DNA from: Roseicyclus sediminis
Lineage (GTDB): Bacteria; Pseudomonadota; Alphaproteobacteria; Rhodobacterales; Rhodobacteraceae
DNA: 64,000 bases
Assembly (NCBI RefSeq): GCF_025515305.1
Contig: NZ_JAOPHT010000016.1
Span: 21,711 to 85,710 of the forward strand
Reading direction: 5' to 3'
Shown here: in pieces, positions 8,488 to 15,236 of the stretch
Numbering within the stretch: the first letter of the stretch is position 1
Layout: each line of letters opens with the position of its first letter
Notes under the pieces: generated by a model
Database searches by the model: none
Told to the model about the DNA's origin: nothing
The model's input: only the letters and a program-made list of their open reading frames with translations
Translations under genes and position numbers: made by a program

Positions 8488-8993
8488 TCCGGCACCTCCT
8501 CGGGCATGAAGGGAAGGTCCGTGTCGTCGGGACGCGCGCCCGCCGCCGTGAGCATCGCGTGGACCTGCCCGCGATGATGGGTCTGATGATTGAAGAGGTG
8601 CATGACGCAGAGCGCGAAGGGCTTGGCCATGTCGCGCCCGAGCACGGAGGAATGCCACCGCAGGTCGCCCGACAACTCCTCGTCCGTCACCATCCAGGCC
8701 CAGCCGGCGACGCGCGCGTCGAGCTTCGGGCGTTCGGCCCAGAGCGTCGGCCAGTCGAAGCGGTCGGCCGAACCCGATATGGCGCCGCCCGGCCCCTCGC
8801 CGCCGTCGAAGCGCGCCATCCACATCAGGTCGCCCCACATGAGGTGGCTGAGCGTCGCCCGGATCGAGCCGAAGAAGGCGCCGCGGTCTTCTTCCCGCGC
8901 CGCCTCGGACAGGCCCGCCGCAGCATGGTAGAGCGACTGGTTCTGCCAGGCGTTGTAGCGTGCCATGGTCTGGCAATAGGCGGGCGTGATCAT
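8478..8993 (-). CDS. DinB family protein
   Basis: This 171-residue four-helix-bundle protein belongs to the DinB/YfiT-like metal-binding superfamily. A likely metal-ligand triad is visible: His50 in ATLSHLMWGD, and His136 and His140 in NHQTHHRGQ. Many members are metal-dependent transferases using small thiols, but the substrate here cannot be inferred. The stop overlaps the dmdA start, with the dmdA ribosome-binding site inside its 3' end, so it is translationally coupled to DMSP catabolism. Whether it participates in that pathway or is merely co-transcribed is unknown. The DUF1326 gene lies only 4 bp upstream. Confidence 0.85.
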   Translation of the reverse strand: MITPAYCQTMARYNAWQNQSLYHAAAGLSEAAREEDRGAFFGSIRATLSHLMWGDLMWMARFDGGEGPGGAISGSADRFDWPTLWAERPKLDARVAGWAWMVTDEELSGDLRWHSSVLGRDMAKPFALCVMHLFNHQTHHRGQVHAMLTAAGARPDDTDLPFMPEEVPEWR

Positions 8994-8997
8994 GTGC

Positions 8998-9708
8998 CTA
9001 TTTCCCGGCCGAACCCGACCAGTCGATGGCGCAGATCTCGCCCGACTTGCCCGAGAGGTCCCAGACCCGCCCGAAATCGCGCACCTTGGACTTCAGCCCG
9101 CGCGCGGCGATAACGTCGGGACCCATCCAGTATTTCGTGTTGCTGATCACCACCGGATGATCCGGCGAGGCGCCATCGATCATCTCGATCTCGCCCTGGA
9201 TCTTGCGGCCGACATAGAGACCGCGCTTGCGCCCCTCGCGGACGATCTCGACCTTCTCGCGCTCGGCCCCGATGATCTCGGAGACAAGGAGGGTGAAAAG
9301 GCCGGTGGTGCCGCCCGCGGCCCCCGACAGGATCTGCAGCAGGCCATTGTACGCCTTGCCGCTCGCGCGCTCGTCGATATAGGCCGCCACCTTCCAGTCG
9401 CCCTCGGCCATCTTGCCGGGGATCTCGACCATGAGACCCACGTTCAGGCCCGCAAGGCTCTCGCCCTCGTAGTGGCCTTCGTCGATGGCGATGGCCATCC
9501 AGGCCTTGCAGGTGCCGTCGGTCGGCGGGTGTTTCCCGAGGCTGACGACGCAGGGGCAGAACACGGTGCAGGAGCAGTTGAGGAACAGCTCCCCCTTGAT
9601 CGCCCAGTCGGTCGGGCGCATCTGCCGGCGCTTGGGGTTTTCCACCCGGCTGTCGATGCGTTGGCTGACCGGCAGTCGGTCGGCGTCGGCTCTGCGTTTC
9701 ACGGCCAT
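8998..9708 (-). CDS. DUF1326 domain-containing protein
   Basis: This 236-residue, probably cytosolic protein of unknown function begins after a short basic leader with WAIKGELFLNCSCTVFCPC. That gives four closely spaced cysteines at 45, 47, 51 and 53, suggesting metal or thiol chemistry. The rest is beta-rich, with repeated ligand-binding-like segments (VKVAAYIDE, QGEIEMIDG). It is paired with the DUF2182 membrane protein 12 bp upstream; these two families are frequent neighbours, implying a joint function, perhaps metal handling, which remains unproven. Alternative starts further in (MRPTDWAIKG) are possible. Confidence 0.85.
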   Translation of the reverse strand: MAVKRRADADRLPVSQRIDSRVENPKRRQMRPTDWAIKGELFLNCSCTVFCPCVVSLGKHPPTDGTCKAWMAIAIDEGHYEGESLAGLNVGLMVEIPGKMAEGDWKVAAYIDERASGKAYNGLLQILSGAAGGTTGLFTLLVSEIIGAEREKVEIVREGRKRGLYVGRKIQGEIEMIDGASPDHPVVISNTKYWMGPDVIAARGLKSKVRDFGRVWDLSGKSGEICAIDWSGSAGK

Positions 9709-9720
9709 GTCTTTCCTCCG

Positions 9721-10482
9721 TCAGATGAGGGCGGCAACGAGCGTCACGAGCCCGCCCGCGATCAGTAGTCCACCCAGCGGCCGGGTGATCACCGCGCCGA
9801 TCCAGGTGAGTTTCTCGAGCGCCATCACGAGGGTGGCGAGCCCCATGAAGGCGAGGTTCATCACGCCACCCGCGAAGGCGAGCAGCATCAGCGCCCAGCA
9901 GCAGCCGAGGCAGACCGCGCCGAGGCGGAGGCCGTTCCGGAACGGCCCCTCCGCCCAGTGTTCCATGAAGAAGGCCAGCGGCGCGCGGCACTGGCTGAGG
10001 CAGGCCTCCTTGAAGGCGCTGAACTGGTAAAGCCCGGCCAGGACCAGAAGCCCGCCCGACAGCGCCGCCGAGCGGCTGTCGCCGAAGACGGTCAGCAGGC
10101 CTGCCTGCGTCAGCGCCATCTGCGCGCCCGCCGCAAGGACGGAGAACCCCGCCCAGATCAGGAGGTATCCGCCCAGCAGCGCGCCGAATCGCGTCTGGGT
10201 CCGCGCGCCAAGCTCGTCATAGGTGGCAAAGGCGGGAAGTGCGGTCGGCGCCATCATCGCGGCGCTCATCAGGAGCCACATGGCGACAAGGCCCGCGAAG
10301 CCCGCCGCATCCGGCGACACGATGCACAGGCTGCGCAGGAATTCCGCCCCGTAGATGGCCCCCGCCTCACGCAGATCCTGCGGCAGAGCCATGACGTAGA
10401 GCGCGGCCCATGCAACGAAGATACCGCCGTAAAGCGCCAGCCAGTGCGGGCGCGTCATGCCGCGAATGCGTGCCGCAACCAT
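9721..10482 (-). CDS. DUF2182 integral membrane protein
   Basis: The 253-residue polytopic membrane protein has about six to seven hydrophobic segments. Conserved family features include MWLLMSAAMMAPTALP in the second transmembrane region, a CLSQCRAPLAFF loop with two cysteines, and GAVCLGCCWALMLL in a later helix. These cysteine-rich intramembrane motifs have led to the label predicted metal-binding membrane protein; transport or assembly of a metal is inferred, not shown. It is first in the leftward DUF2182-DUF1326-DinB-dmdA-acuI series and diverges from the GntR gene across a 70-bp region that holds a palindromic operator. Confidence 0.85.
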   Translation of the reverse strand: MVAARIRGMTRPHWLALYGGIFVAWAALYVMALPQDLREAGAIYGAEFLRSLCIVSPDAAGFAGLVAMWLLMSAAMMAPTALPAFATYDELGARTQTRFGALLGGYLLIWAGFSVLAAGAQMALTQAGLLTVFGDSRSAALSGGLLVLAGLYQFSAFKEACLSQCRAPLAFFMEHWAEGPFRNGLRLGAVCLGCCWALMLLAFAGGVMNLAFMGLATLVMALEKLTWIGAVITRPLGGLLIAGGLVTLVAALI

Positions 10483-10526
10483 GCTCCGCGATCCTCCCCG
10501 AACGCGAAAATCCCTTGCGCAGATAA

Positions 10527-10552
10527 TTGTCAGACTTTTAAATGTCTGACAA
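10527..10552. promoter_or_regulatory. Palindromic operator for the adjacent GntR/FCD regulator
   Basis: TTGTCAGAC (10527-10535) and GTCTGACAA (10544-10552) form a perfect 9-bp inverted repeat separated by 8 AT-rich bases. Each arm also contains a TGTC-N-GAC core of the kind bound by FadR-subfamily regulators. The right arm ends at the base before the GntR start codon (10553), so binding should block initiation of its own gene and could affect the divergent DUF2182 operon beginning at 10482. Confidence 0.7.
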
Positions 10553-11293
10553 ATGAAAATCGATCCCGATCACCCGTCCGGCCTGTCCGCTCAGATCGCC
10601 GATGCGATCCGCGACGCCATCGTGTCCGGTCGCCTGATCGTGGACGAGCGCCTGCCGTCCGAGGCCGAGCTGGCCGAGCAGTTCGACGTCTCTCGTCCCA
10701 CCGTGCGCGAGGCGCTGAAGCGGCTGGCGGCGCAGTCGCTGATCCGGACGCAGAGGGGCGCGACGGGCGGGGCCTTCGTCAACCGACTGAGCTACCAGGA
10801 CGCCTATCCGCAGGCGATCACCACCGCGACGCTCTTGCTGTCGATGAACGACGTCGCCTTCGAGACCGCCTGCGAGGCGCGGTTCGCCCTGGAGCGCGCC
10901 TGCGCGCCTCTCGCGGTCGAACGGCGCACGCCCGACCAGCTGGCCACGATGCGGGCCGAGATCTTCCGGCAGGGCCAGCCTGGGCTGACAGACGAGGCGT
11001 TCTGCGCCTCGGACGTCGCGTTCCACCGGGCGCTGGTCGATGCGGCCGGCAATCCCGTGCTGTCCTACGCGCTTGCGGGGGCGGTCGAGGCGATGCAGCC
11101 GCTGATGAACATGATCACCTTCACCGCCCGGTCTCGGGAACGGATCGGTGCGCTGCACACTGCGCTGGCGGACGCGGTGGAGGCCGGGGATGCCCCCGGG
11201 GCGCTGGCCGAGCTCGACGCGATCGAGACCTATACGAAAGAGCTCGCCCGTGCCGTTCTCGATGCGCGCGCGCAGGCCCGGCAGGAGCGATAA
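10553..11293 (+). CDS. GntR family transcriptional regulator, FadR/FCD subfamily
   Basis: This 246-residue DNA-binding protein has an N-terminal winged helix (about 8-75), with the typical LPSEAELAEQFDVSRPTVRE segment, and an all-helical FCD ligand-binding domain (about 90-230) carrying VAFHRALVDAAGN. Such proteins usually repress genes for uptake or breakdown of an organic acid, amino acid or sugar and release DNA on ligand binding. The ATG directly abuts a palindromic operator and has no visible ribosome-binding site, suggesting a leaderless or operator-occluded message. The next gene on the strand is an orphan periplasmic binding protein 103 bp away, a plausible target. Confidence 0.88.
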   Translation: MKIDPDHPSGLSAQIADAIRDAIVSGRLIVDERLPSEAELAEQFDVSRPTVREALKRLAAQSLIRTQRGATGGAFVNRLSYQDAYPQAITTATLLLSMNDVAFETACEARFALERACAPLAVERRTPDQLATMRAEIFRQGQPGLTDEAFCASDVAFHRALVDAAGNPVLSYALAGAVEAMQPLMNMITFTARSRERIGALHTALADAVEAGDAPGALAELDAIETYTKELARAVLDARAQARQER

Positions 11294-11396
11294 ATCCTCG
11301 CGGCACCGCAGCGGCGCCCCTTGCAGGAAAAGGGTGCAAACCCTAGTTTCCCGCGCAATCGGACTACAAGGATACCAACAGGGAACCCCCAGCATC

Positions 11397-12434
11397 ATGA
11401 TCCATCGTTTCTCTCTCGGCACCGCGATCTCGCTCACTCTGGCCGTCCCCGCCTTCGCTCAGGACCTTCTCGTCTTCGACTACTCGGGCTTCGAAAACCC
11501 CGACTATCACCAGCCCTTCATCGACACCCATGGCAGCGGCCCGGAATTCGTCTTCTTCGGCGACGAGGACGAGGCGTTTCAGCGGCTGCTCGCGGGCTTC
11601 CGCTCGGACGTGACGCATATCTGCGCGGGCTCCGTGCCGCGCTGGCAGGAATCGGGCATCATCGAGCCCTGGGACCGGACCCGCATCGCGGCCTACGAGA
11701 CGCTGAACGCCGACCTCGTGGGCCAGGACGTGCTGGCCGGATCGGCGGAGCTGTTCTTCCTGCCCACCGACTACGGCTCGACCGCGGTCGCCTACAACTC
11801 CGACGAGGTCCCGGCCGAAGACGTGGCCAGCCTCGAGATCTTCAACAACCCCGCCTATGCCGGGCGCCTGTCGATCCCCGACAACGTCGATGACGCCTAT
11901 GCGCTGGCCTACCTCGCCACGGGCGTGACCGACTGGTCCGACGTCACCGACGCGCAGTTCGAGGCGGCGACCGAATGGCTGCGCGGCATTCACCCGAACC
12001 TCCTGAACTACTGGGTCGACCCCGCCGAGATCCAGCAGCTGATGGCCTCGGGCCAGGTGCTGGCAGCCTGGGTCTGGAACGAGGTTCCGGTGGCGCTGGC
12101 CGACGAGGGCTTCCCCGTGGGCTTCCAGCGCAATACGGCCGAAGGTTCGAGCGTCTGGCTCTGCGGCTACGTGAACATGGCCGAGGGCGAAGGCTCCGAG
12201 GACCAGGCCTATGACTACGTCAACGCGATGCATGCGGAGGTCTCCGCCCGGCCGCTCCTCGACAACGGCTTCGGCACGGCGAACGACGCCGCCCTGCAGT
12301 CGCTTGGCGCGGAGGCACTGGAAGCCGCGGGCCTTGGCACGGTGACGGTGCCTGTCCTGGCGCAGCTGCCGATCTCGAACGAGCAGCGCGAGCGTCAGGC
12401 CGAAGCCTTCGAGCGGATCAAGGCGGGCTTCTGA
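11397..12434 (+). CDS. Periplasmic substrate-binding protein, spermidine/putrescine (PotD/PotF) type
   Basis: This 345-residue secreted protein has a signal peptide ending near AFAQ (residue 22). The mature part resembles PotD-like binding proteins (LFFLPTDYGSTAVAYNSDEV, IPDNVDDAYALAYLATG). It should bind a small cationic or related solute for an ABC importer, but no permease or ATPase gene is adjacent: the message ends at a strong terminator 22 bp downstream. It may serve a transporter encoded elsewhere or act as a sensor. Start ATG 11397 gives an exact signal peptide; longer frames upstream lack support. Polyamine specificity is a family guess. Confidence 0.82.
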   Translation: MIHRFSLGTAISLTLAVPAFAQDLLVFDYSGFENPDYHQPFIDTHGSGPEFVFFGDEDEAFQRLLAGFRSDVTHICAGSVPRWQESGIIEPWDRTRIAAYETLNADLVGQDVLAGSAELFFLPTDYGSTAVAYNSDEVPAEDVASLEIFNNPAYAGRLSIPDNVDDAYALAYLATGVTDWSDVTDAQFEAATEWLRGIHPNLLNYWVDPAEIQQLMASGQVLAAWVWNEVPVALADEGFPVGFQRNTAEGSSVWLCGYVNMAEGEGSEDQAYDYVNAMHAEVSARPLLDNGFGTANDAALQSLGAEALEAAGLGTVTVPVLAQLPISNEQRERQAEAFERIKAGF

Positions 12435-12456
12435 GCCCTCCACCACGAACGGAACC

Positions 12457-12484
12457 GGGCGCCCCTTGCGGGCGCCCGTTTTCG
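12457..12484 (+). terminator. Rho-independent terminator of the binding-protein gene
   Basis: A perfect 9-bp GC stem (CGGGCGCCC / GGGCGCCCG) with a 5-base loop is followed by TTTTC, 22 bp after the stop codon. This is a clear intrinsic terminator and isolates the gene from clpS2. Confidence 0.85.
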
Positions 12485-12739
12485 TCCCGGCCCCCCTGCC
12501 CGCCTGATCGCTCGTCGCGCGCCGTAAGCGCGGCCTCGGCCCGGTCCGGACGCCGGAGGGCACGCCCGGTGCAGCCTCACCCGGACAATGCCCGGCGCCG
12601 AAGCCGCAGGGCGCCACCCCCGCATCCCCGGGGACATCGGGAAACCCGTCTGCTATAGTTGATGCCGATCGCGGTGCGTCGCGGATGCGCGCGTCCGCCG
12701 CGGCGGACCGGCCATTGGCTCCGGAGGCGAACGGCAGAC
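12485..12739 (+). promoter_or_regulatory. Intergenic region with likely clpS2 promoter
   Basis: About 255 bases without a convincing gene. A -10-like TATAGT at 12654-12659 would place transcription start near 12666, leaving a roughly 74-base leader before the GTG of clpS2 with a GGAGG ribosome-binding site at 12723-12727. The upstream 165 bases are plain GC-rich sequence. Confidence 0.45.
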
Positions 12740-13045
12740 GTGACGGGGACAACGACACATCTCGAGCCGCGGACCCGCACCCGGACGGAGCGGCCAAAGC
12801 TCTACAAGGTCATCTTGCTCAACGACGACTTCACGCCGCGCGATTTCGTGGTGAAGGTGCTGAAGGCGGTGTTCGGCATGTCGCTCGACGAAGCCTATAC
12901 CGTGATGCTGACCGCCCATCAGCGGGGCGCCTGCGTGGTCGCCGTCTACACATTCGAGATCGCCGAGACGAAATGCGCACGCGCCAACGAGATGGGCGTC
13001 TCGGCCGGCTTTCCCCTCACCTTCACCAGCGAGCGCGAGGACTAG
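12740..13045 (+). CDS. clpS: ATP-dependent Clp protease adaptor ClpS (ClpS2 type)
   Basis: This 101-residue adaptor delivers N-degron substrates to ClpA/ClpP. The core LYKVILLNDDFTP supplies the N-degron pocket residues Asn28 and Asp29, and His60 lies in TAHQRG. The position of the E. coli gatekeeper Met40 is Arg34 here, as I recall for the second ClpS paralogue of alphaproteobacteria, so a narrower substrate range is expected. I chose GTG 12740 because it follows a GGAGG site and because upstream ATGs at 12659 and 12662 sit on the predicted promoter. The tmRNA gene follows at once and sspB is 1 kb away. Confidence 0.88.
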   Translation: MTGTTTHLEPRTRTRTERPKLYKVILLNDDFTPRDFVVKVLKAVFGMSLDEAYTVMLTAHQRGACVVAVYTFEIAETKCARANEMGVSAGFPLTFTSERED

Positions 13046-13087
13046 GCGCATCTTGAATCGCGCGAGCCGCGCGCGTATCTTCCAGGT

Positions 13088-13400
13088 GTCCCCTCGGGGA
13101 CTATGGACATAAACGCGCGTGGAATAAGCGGATCGGACCCGGGGGCGGTACCCGGCGGCTCCACCATCAGACCCCTCGTTGGGGGGAGGACGGGGCCGAA
13201 ACAGGATCGACGAACGTGTAAAGACGTGGCTTTGTCCCGGTGAGGTACCACCGTTATCGGTCCGTAAAGCATAATTGCCAACGACAATCGTGCTCCGGTT
13301 GCTCTGGCTGCGTAAGCAGTTCGAGGAATCGAAATCTAAGTCCTTGCGCCTAGCAGCGTAAGGCGGGGTTCGCAGGCACCTGGCAACAGAAGCCTGCACT
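13088..13400 (+). ncRNA. ssrA: Circularly permuted two-piece tmRNA
   Basis: tmRNA rescues stalled ribosomes and adds a degradation tag. The order is permuted as in other alphaproteobacteria. An acceptor piece ends in GGCTCCACCA (CCA end at 13166), then about 25 bases of spacer, then a coding piece beginning GGGGCCGAAACAGG at 13192. GGGGCCG pairs over seven positions with CGGCTCC of the acceptor piece. The tag frame at 13277-13315 reads ANDNRAPVALAA and stop. The outer ends are approximate: a GTCCCC/GGGGAC hairpin at 13088-13101 may be the 5' limit and a GCAGGC/GCCTGC stem closes near 13397. No protein gene overlaps this interval. Confidence 0.88.
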
Positions 13401-13444
13401 TTCTCCCCCTCCAGTTTCCTCGTCCGGCCGCAAGCGATCACGGC

Positions 13445-13470
13445 AACTCACGCCTCCGTGAGTTTTTTTT
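13445..13470 (+). terminator. Rho-independent terminator after the tmRNA
   Basis: CTCACG-CCTC-CGTGAG (stem extended by AA/TT) is followed by eight T residues. This is a textbook intrinsic terminator 45 bases after the tmRNA body. Confidence 0.88.
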
Positions 13471-13537
13471 CAGCTGCAAGTGATCCAAAGCGCTTCGCGT
13501 GCCGTTTAACGTTAGACGAACGGAGCGGAGAACAGGA

Positions 13538-13906
13538 ATGCTGGGTGTACTGACCCTGGTCGATATCGTGAACATGGGTGTTGCCCTGCTGACCATCGGG
13601 CTCGGTCTTCTGGGCTGGCTCGCGCCGCGCTGGACGATGCAGCAGCTCGACATGGTCGCCGGGCCCACGCACATGGCCTATACCGAGGTATCGGCGGTGT
13701 CGGGATGCCTCTTCGTCGGCCTCGGCCTCGGCGCGATGATCCTGAACGAACCGCTCGGATGGGTGGTGATGGGCCTTGCCTATGCCGGGGCGGCGGTCGG
13801 GCGCATCACCTCGATCTTCCGCGACAATGCCGCCTCGCGGCAAAGCTGGACCTTTTTCGGCTCGGAGGCCGCCCTCGCCGCCTGGCTGATCCTCGCCAAT
13901 ACCTGA
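13538..13906 (+). CDS. Small four-helix membrane protein, possibly DUF4345-like
   Basis: The 122-residue protein is almost entirely hydrophobic, with four predicted membrane helices (roughly 5-27, 45-65, 68-88 and 103-120) linked by short loops. These include APRWTMQQLDMV and GRITSIFRDNAASRQSW. I do not recognise it firmly; the topology and the helix-1 region resemble DUF4345-type proteins. ATG 13538 follows a GGAG site, and the longer frame from 13499 adds a basic unconserved leader. It sits alone between the tmRNA terminator and sspB, 119 bp before the latter. No function can be assigned. Confidence 0.65.
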   Translation: MLGVLTLVDIVNMGVALLTIGLGLLGWLAPRWTMQQLDMVAGPTHMAYTEVSAVSGCLFVGLGLGAMILNEPLGWVVMGLAYAGAAVGRITSIFRDNAASRQSWTFFGSEAALAAWLILANT

Positions 13907-14025
13907 CCGAGCCCTGGGTCGCCACCCCCCAAGCGGGCGGCCCGGGCGCGAGGCACCAGCCGACTTTCATATCGCCGCGAATCTTCTATGGTGAAGGCGT
14001 AGCCAAGCCGGAACAGCAGTCTTTC

Positions 14026-14517
14026 ATGTCCGACAAATCAGAGACCATCGCCTATGGCCGCCTGATGCATCACGCGATGCGCGGCCTTATCCAGACGGTG
14101 CTGTCGGATGTGGCGCGCGACGGGTTGCCCGGCGATCACCATTTCTTCATCACCTTCGACACCCGCCACGAAGGGGTGGACCTCGCCCCATGGCTGCAGG
14201 ACCGCTACCCCGAGGAAATGACCATCGTCATCCAGCACTGGTATGACGGCCTCGAGGTCGATGATGACGGCTTCGCCATCACGCTGAATTTCGGTGACAG
14301 TCCCGAGCGCCTGCGCATTCCCTTCGACGCGATCCTCACCTTCGTCGATCCCTCGGTGGAATTCGGCCTTCGGTTCGAAACCGCGCCGGCGCCCGAGGGG
14401 CCCGGGGACGACCCGCCGAACGGCGGACGCGACGAGGATGACGGGACCGACGAGGACCGGCCGGCCCCCCGCGACGCCGAGGTGGTCAGCCTCGAAACCT
14501 TCCGCCGCAACCACTGA
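14026..14517 (+). CDS. sspB: ClpXP adaptor SspB, alphaproteobacterial type
   Basis: This 163-residue adaptor binds SsrA-tagged proteins and tethers them to ClpX for degradation by ClpXP. Residues 1-118 form the tag-binding domain, with FITFDTRHEGVDLAPWL and a TIVIQHWYDGLEV strand. Residues about 119-150 are an acidic, proline-rich flexible linker, and the C-terminus VVSLETFRRNH matches the ClpX-binding tail (VVSL-x-x-FR). Length is normal for the alpha type. The start is the only ATG preceding the conserved region. Its substrate tag is encoded by the tmRNA 0.7 kb upstream. Confidence 0.88.
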   Translation: MSDKSETIAYGRLMHHAMRGLIQTVLSDVARDGLPGDHHFFITFDTRHEGVDLAPWLQDRYPEEMTIVIQHWYDGLEVDDDGFAITLNFGDSPERLRIPFDAILTFVDPSVEFGLRFETAPAPEGPGDDPPNGGRDEDDGTDEDRPAPRDAEVVSLETFRRNH

Positions 14518-14580
14518 ACCGTCCCGGCACGGTCCCTTCCCGAAAACGCCGCGCCCGCGAGGCGCCGCCTGCCCCGAGAC

Positions 14581-15162
14581 ATGGCCATGGCCACTTCCGA
14601 CCTCGCCCTCTTTCTCGGTCAGCTTGTGCGCCGCCCCCACCAGGTCGTCGCGCTGGCCCCTTCGTCGCGTTTCCTCTGCGCCGAGATGGTGGCCGAGATC
14701 GATCCGGGCGCCGGCCCCGTGATCGAACTGGGCGCCGGGACGGGGAATATCACGCAGGCGATACTGGGCCGTGGGGTGGCCCCTGAAAACCTTCACTCCA
14801 TCGAGATGAACCCCGATTTCTGCGACCGGCTGCGCGCCCGCTTCCCCGGCCTGAACGTCCACAAGATGAGCGCGGGCGATGTCGGCGAGCTGCCGGTGGA
14901 GAAGGCCCAGGCCGTGGTCTCGGGCCTGCCGCTTCTGTCGATGCCGGTGGCCTTGCAGCGCGACATCCTGAGCGGAAGCTTCGCCCGCCTCGCGCCCGGC
15001 GGGACTTATGTCCAGTTCACCTATGGCCCGAAGCCTCCCGTGACGCGCGCGGTCCGAGAGGAACTGGGCCTCGACTGGCGGGTGAGCGGCAAGATCTGGT
15101 GGAACCTGCCGCCCGCCCGCGTCTACCGCTTCTACCGGGCAAGCCCCGAAACGGGCGCCTGA
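14581..15162 (+). CDS. SAM-dependent methyltransferase, phospholipid N-methyltransferase (PmtA)-like
   Basis: This 193-residue class I methyltransferase has the SAM-binding motif VIELGAGTGNI at 47-57. It then has HSIEMNPDFC (motif II) and an AQAVVSGLPLLSMP segment typical of the rRNA-dimethylase-like group that includes bacterial phosphatidylethanolamine N-methyltransferases. Those enzymes convert phosphatidylethanolamine to phosphatidylcholine at the membrane. The substrate is inferred from similarity of layout only; a KsgA-like RNA substrate is unlikely given the short length. ATG 14581 or 14587 could be the start. It is 63 bp after sspB and 74 bp before fumC. Confidence 0.68.
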   Translation: MAMATSDLALFLGQLVRRPHQVVALAPSSRFLCAEMVAEIDPGAGPVIELGAGTGNITQAILGRGVAPENLHSIEMNPDFCDRLRARFPGLNVHKMSAGDVGELPVEKAQAVVSGLPLLSMPVALQRDILSGSFARLAPGGTYVQFTYGPKPPVTRAVREELGLDWRVSGKIWWNLPPARVYRFYRASPETGA

Positions 15163-15236
15163 GGCAACTCGTGCCGTTGCGCGGGCTGCCGCCCTCGCGC
15201 TAGACGGCATGCAACCGCATACCGGAGGGACCAGAG

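Noticed and set aside
12658..12671. TTGATGCCGATCGC, resembling an FNR box upstream of clpS2
   Set aside because: Only the left half matches; the right half lacks ATCAA.
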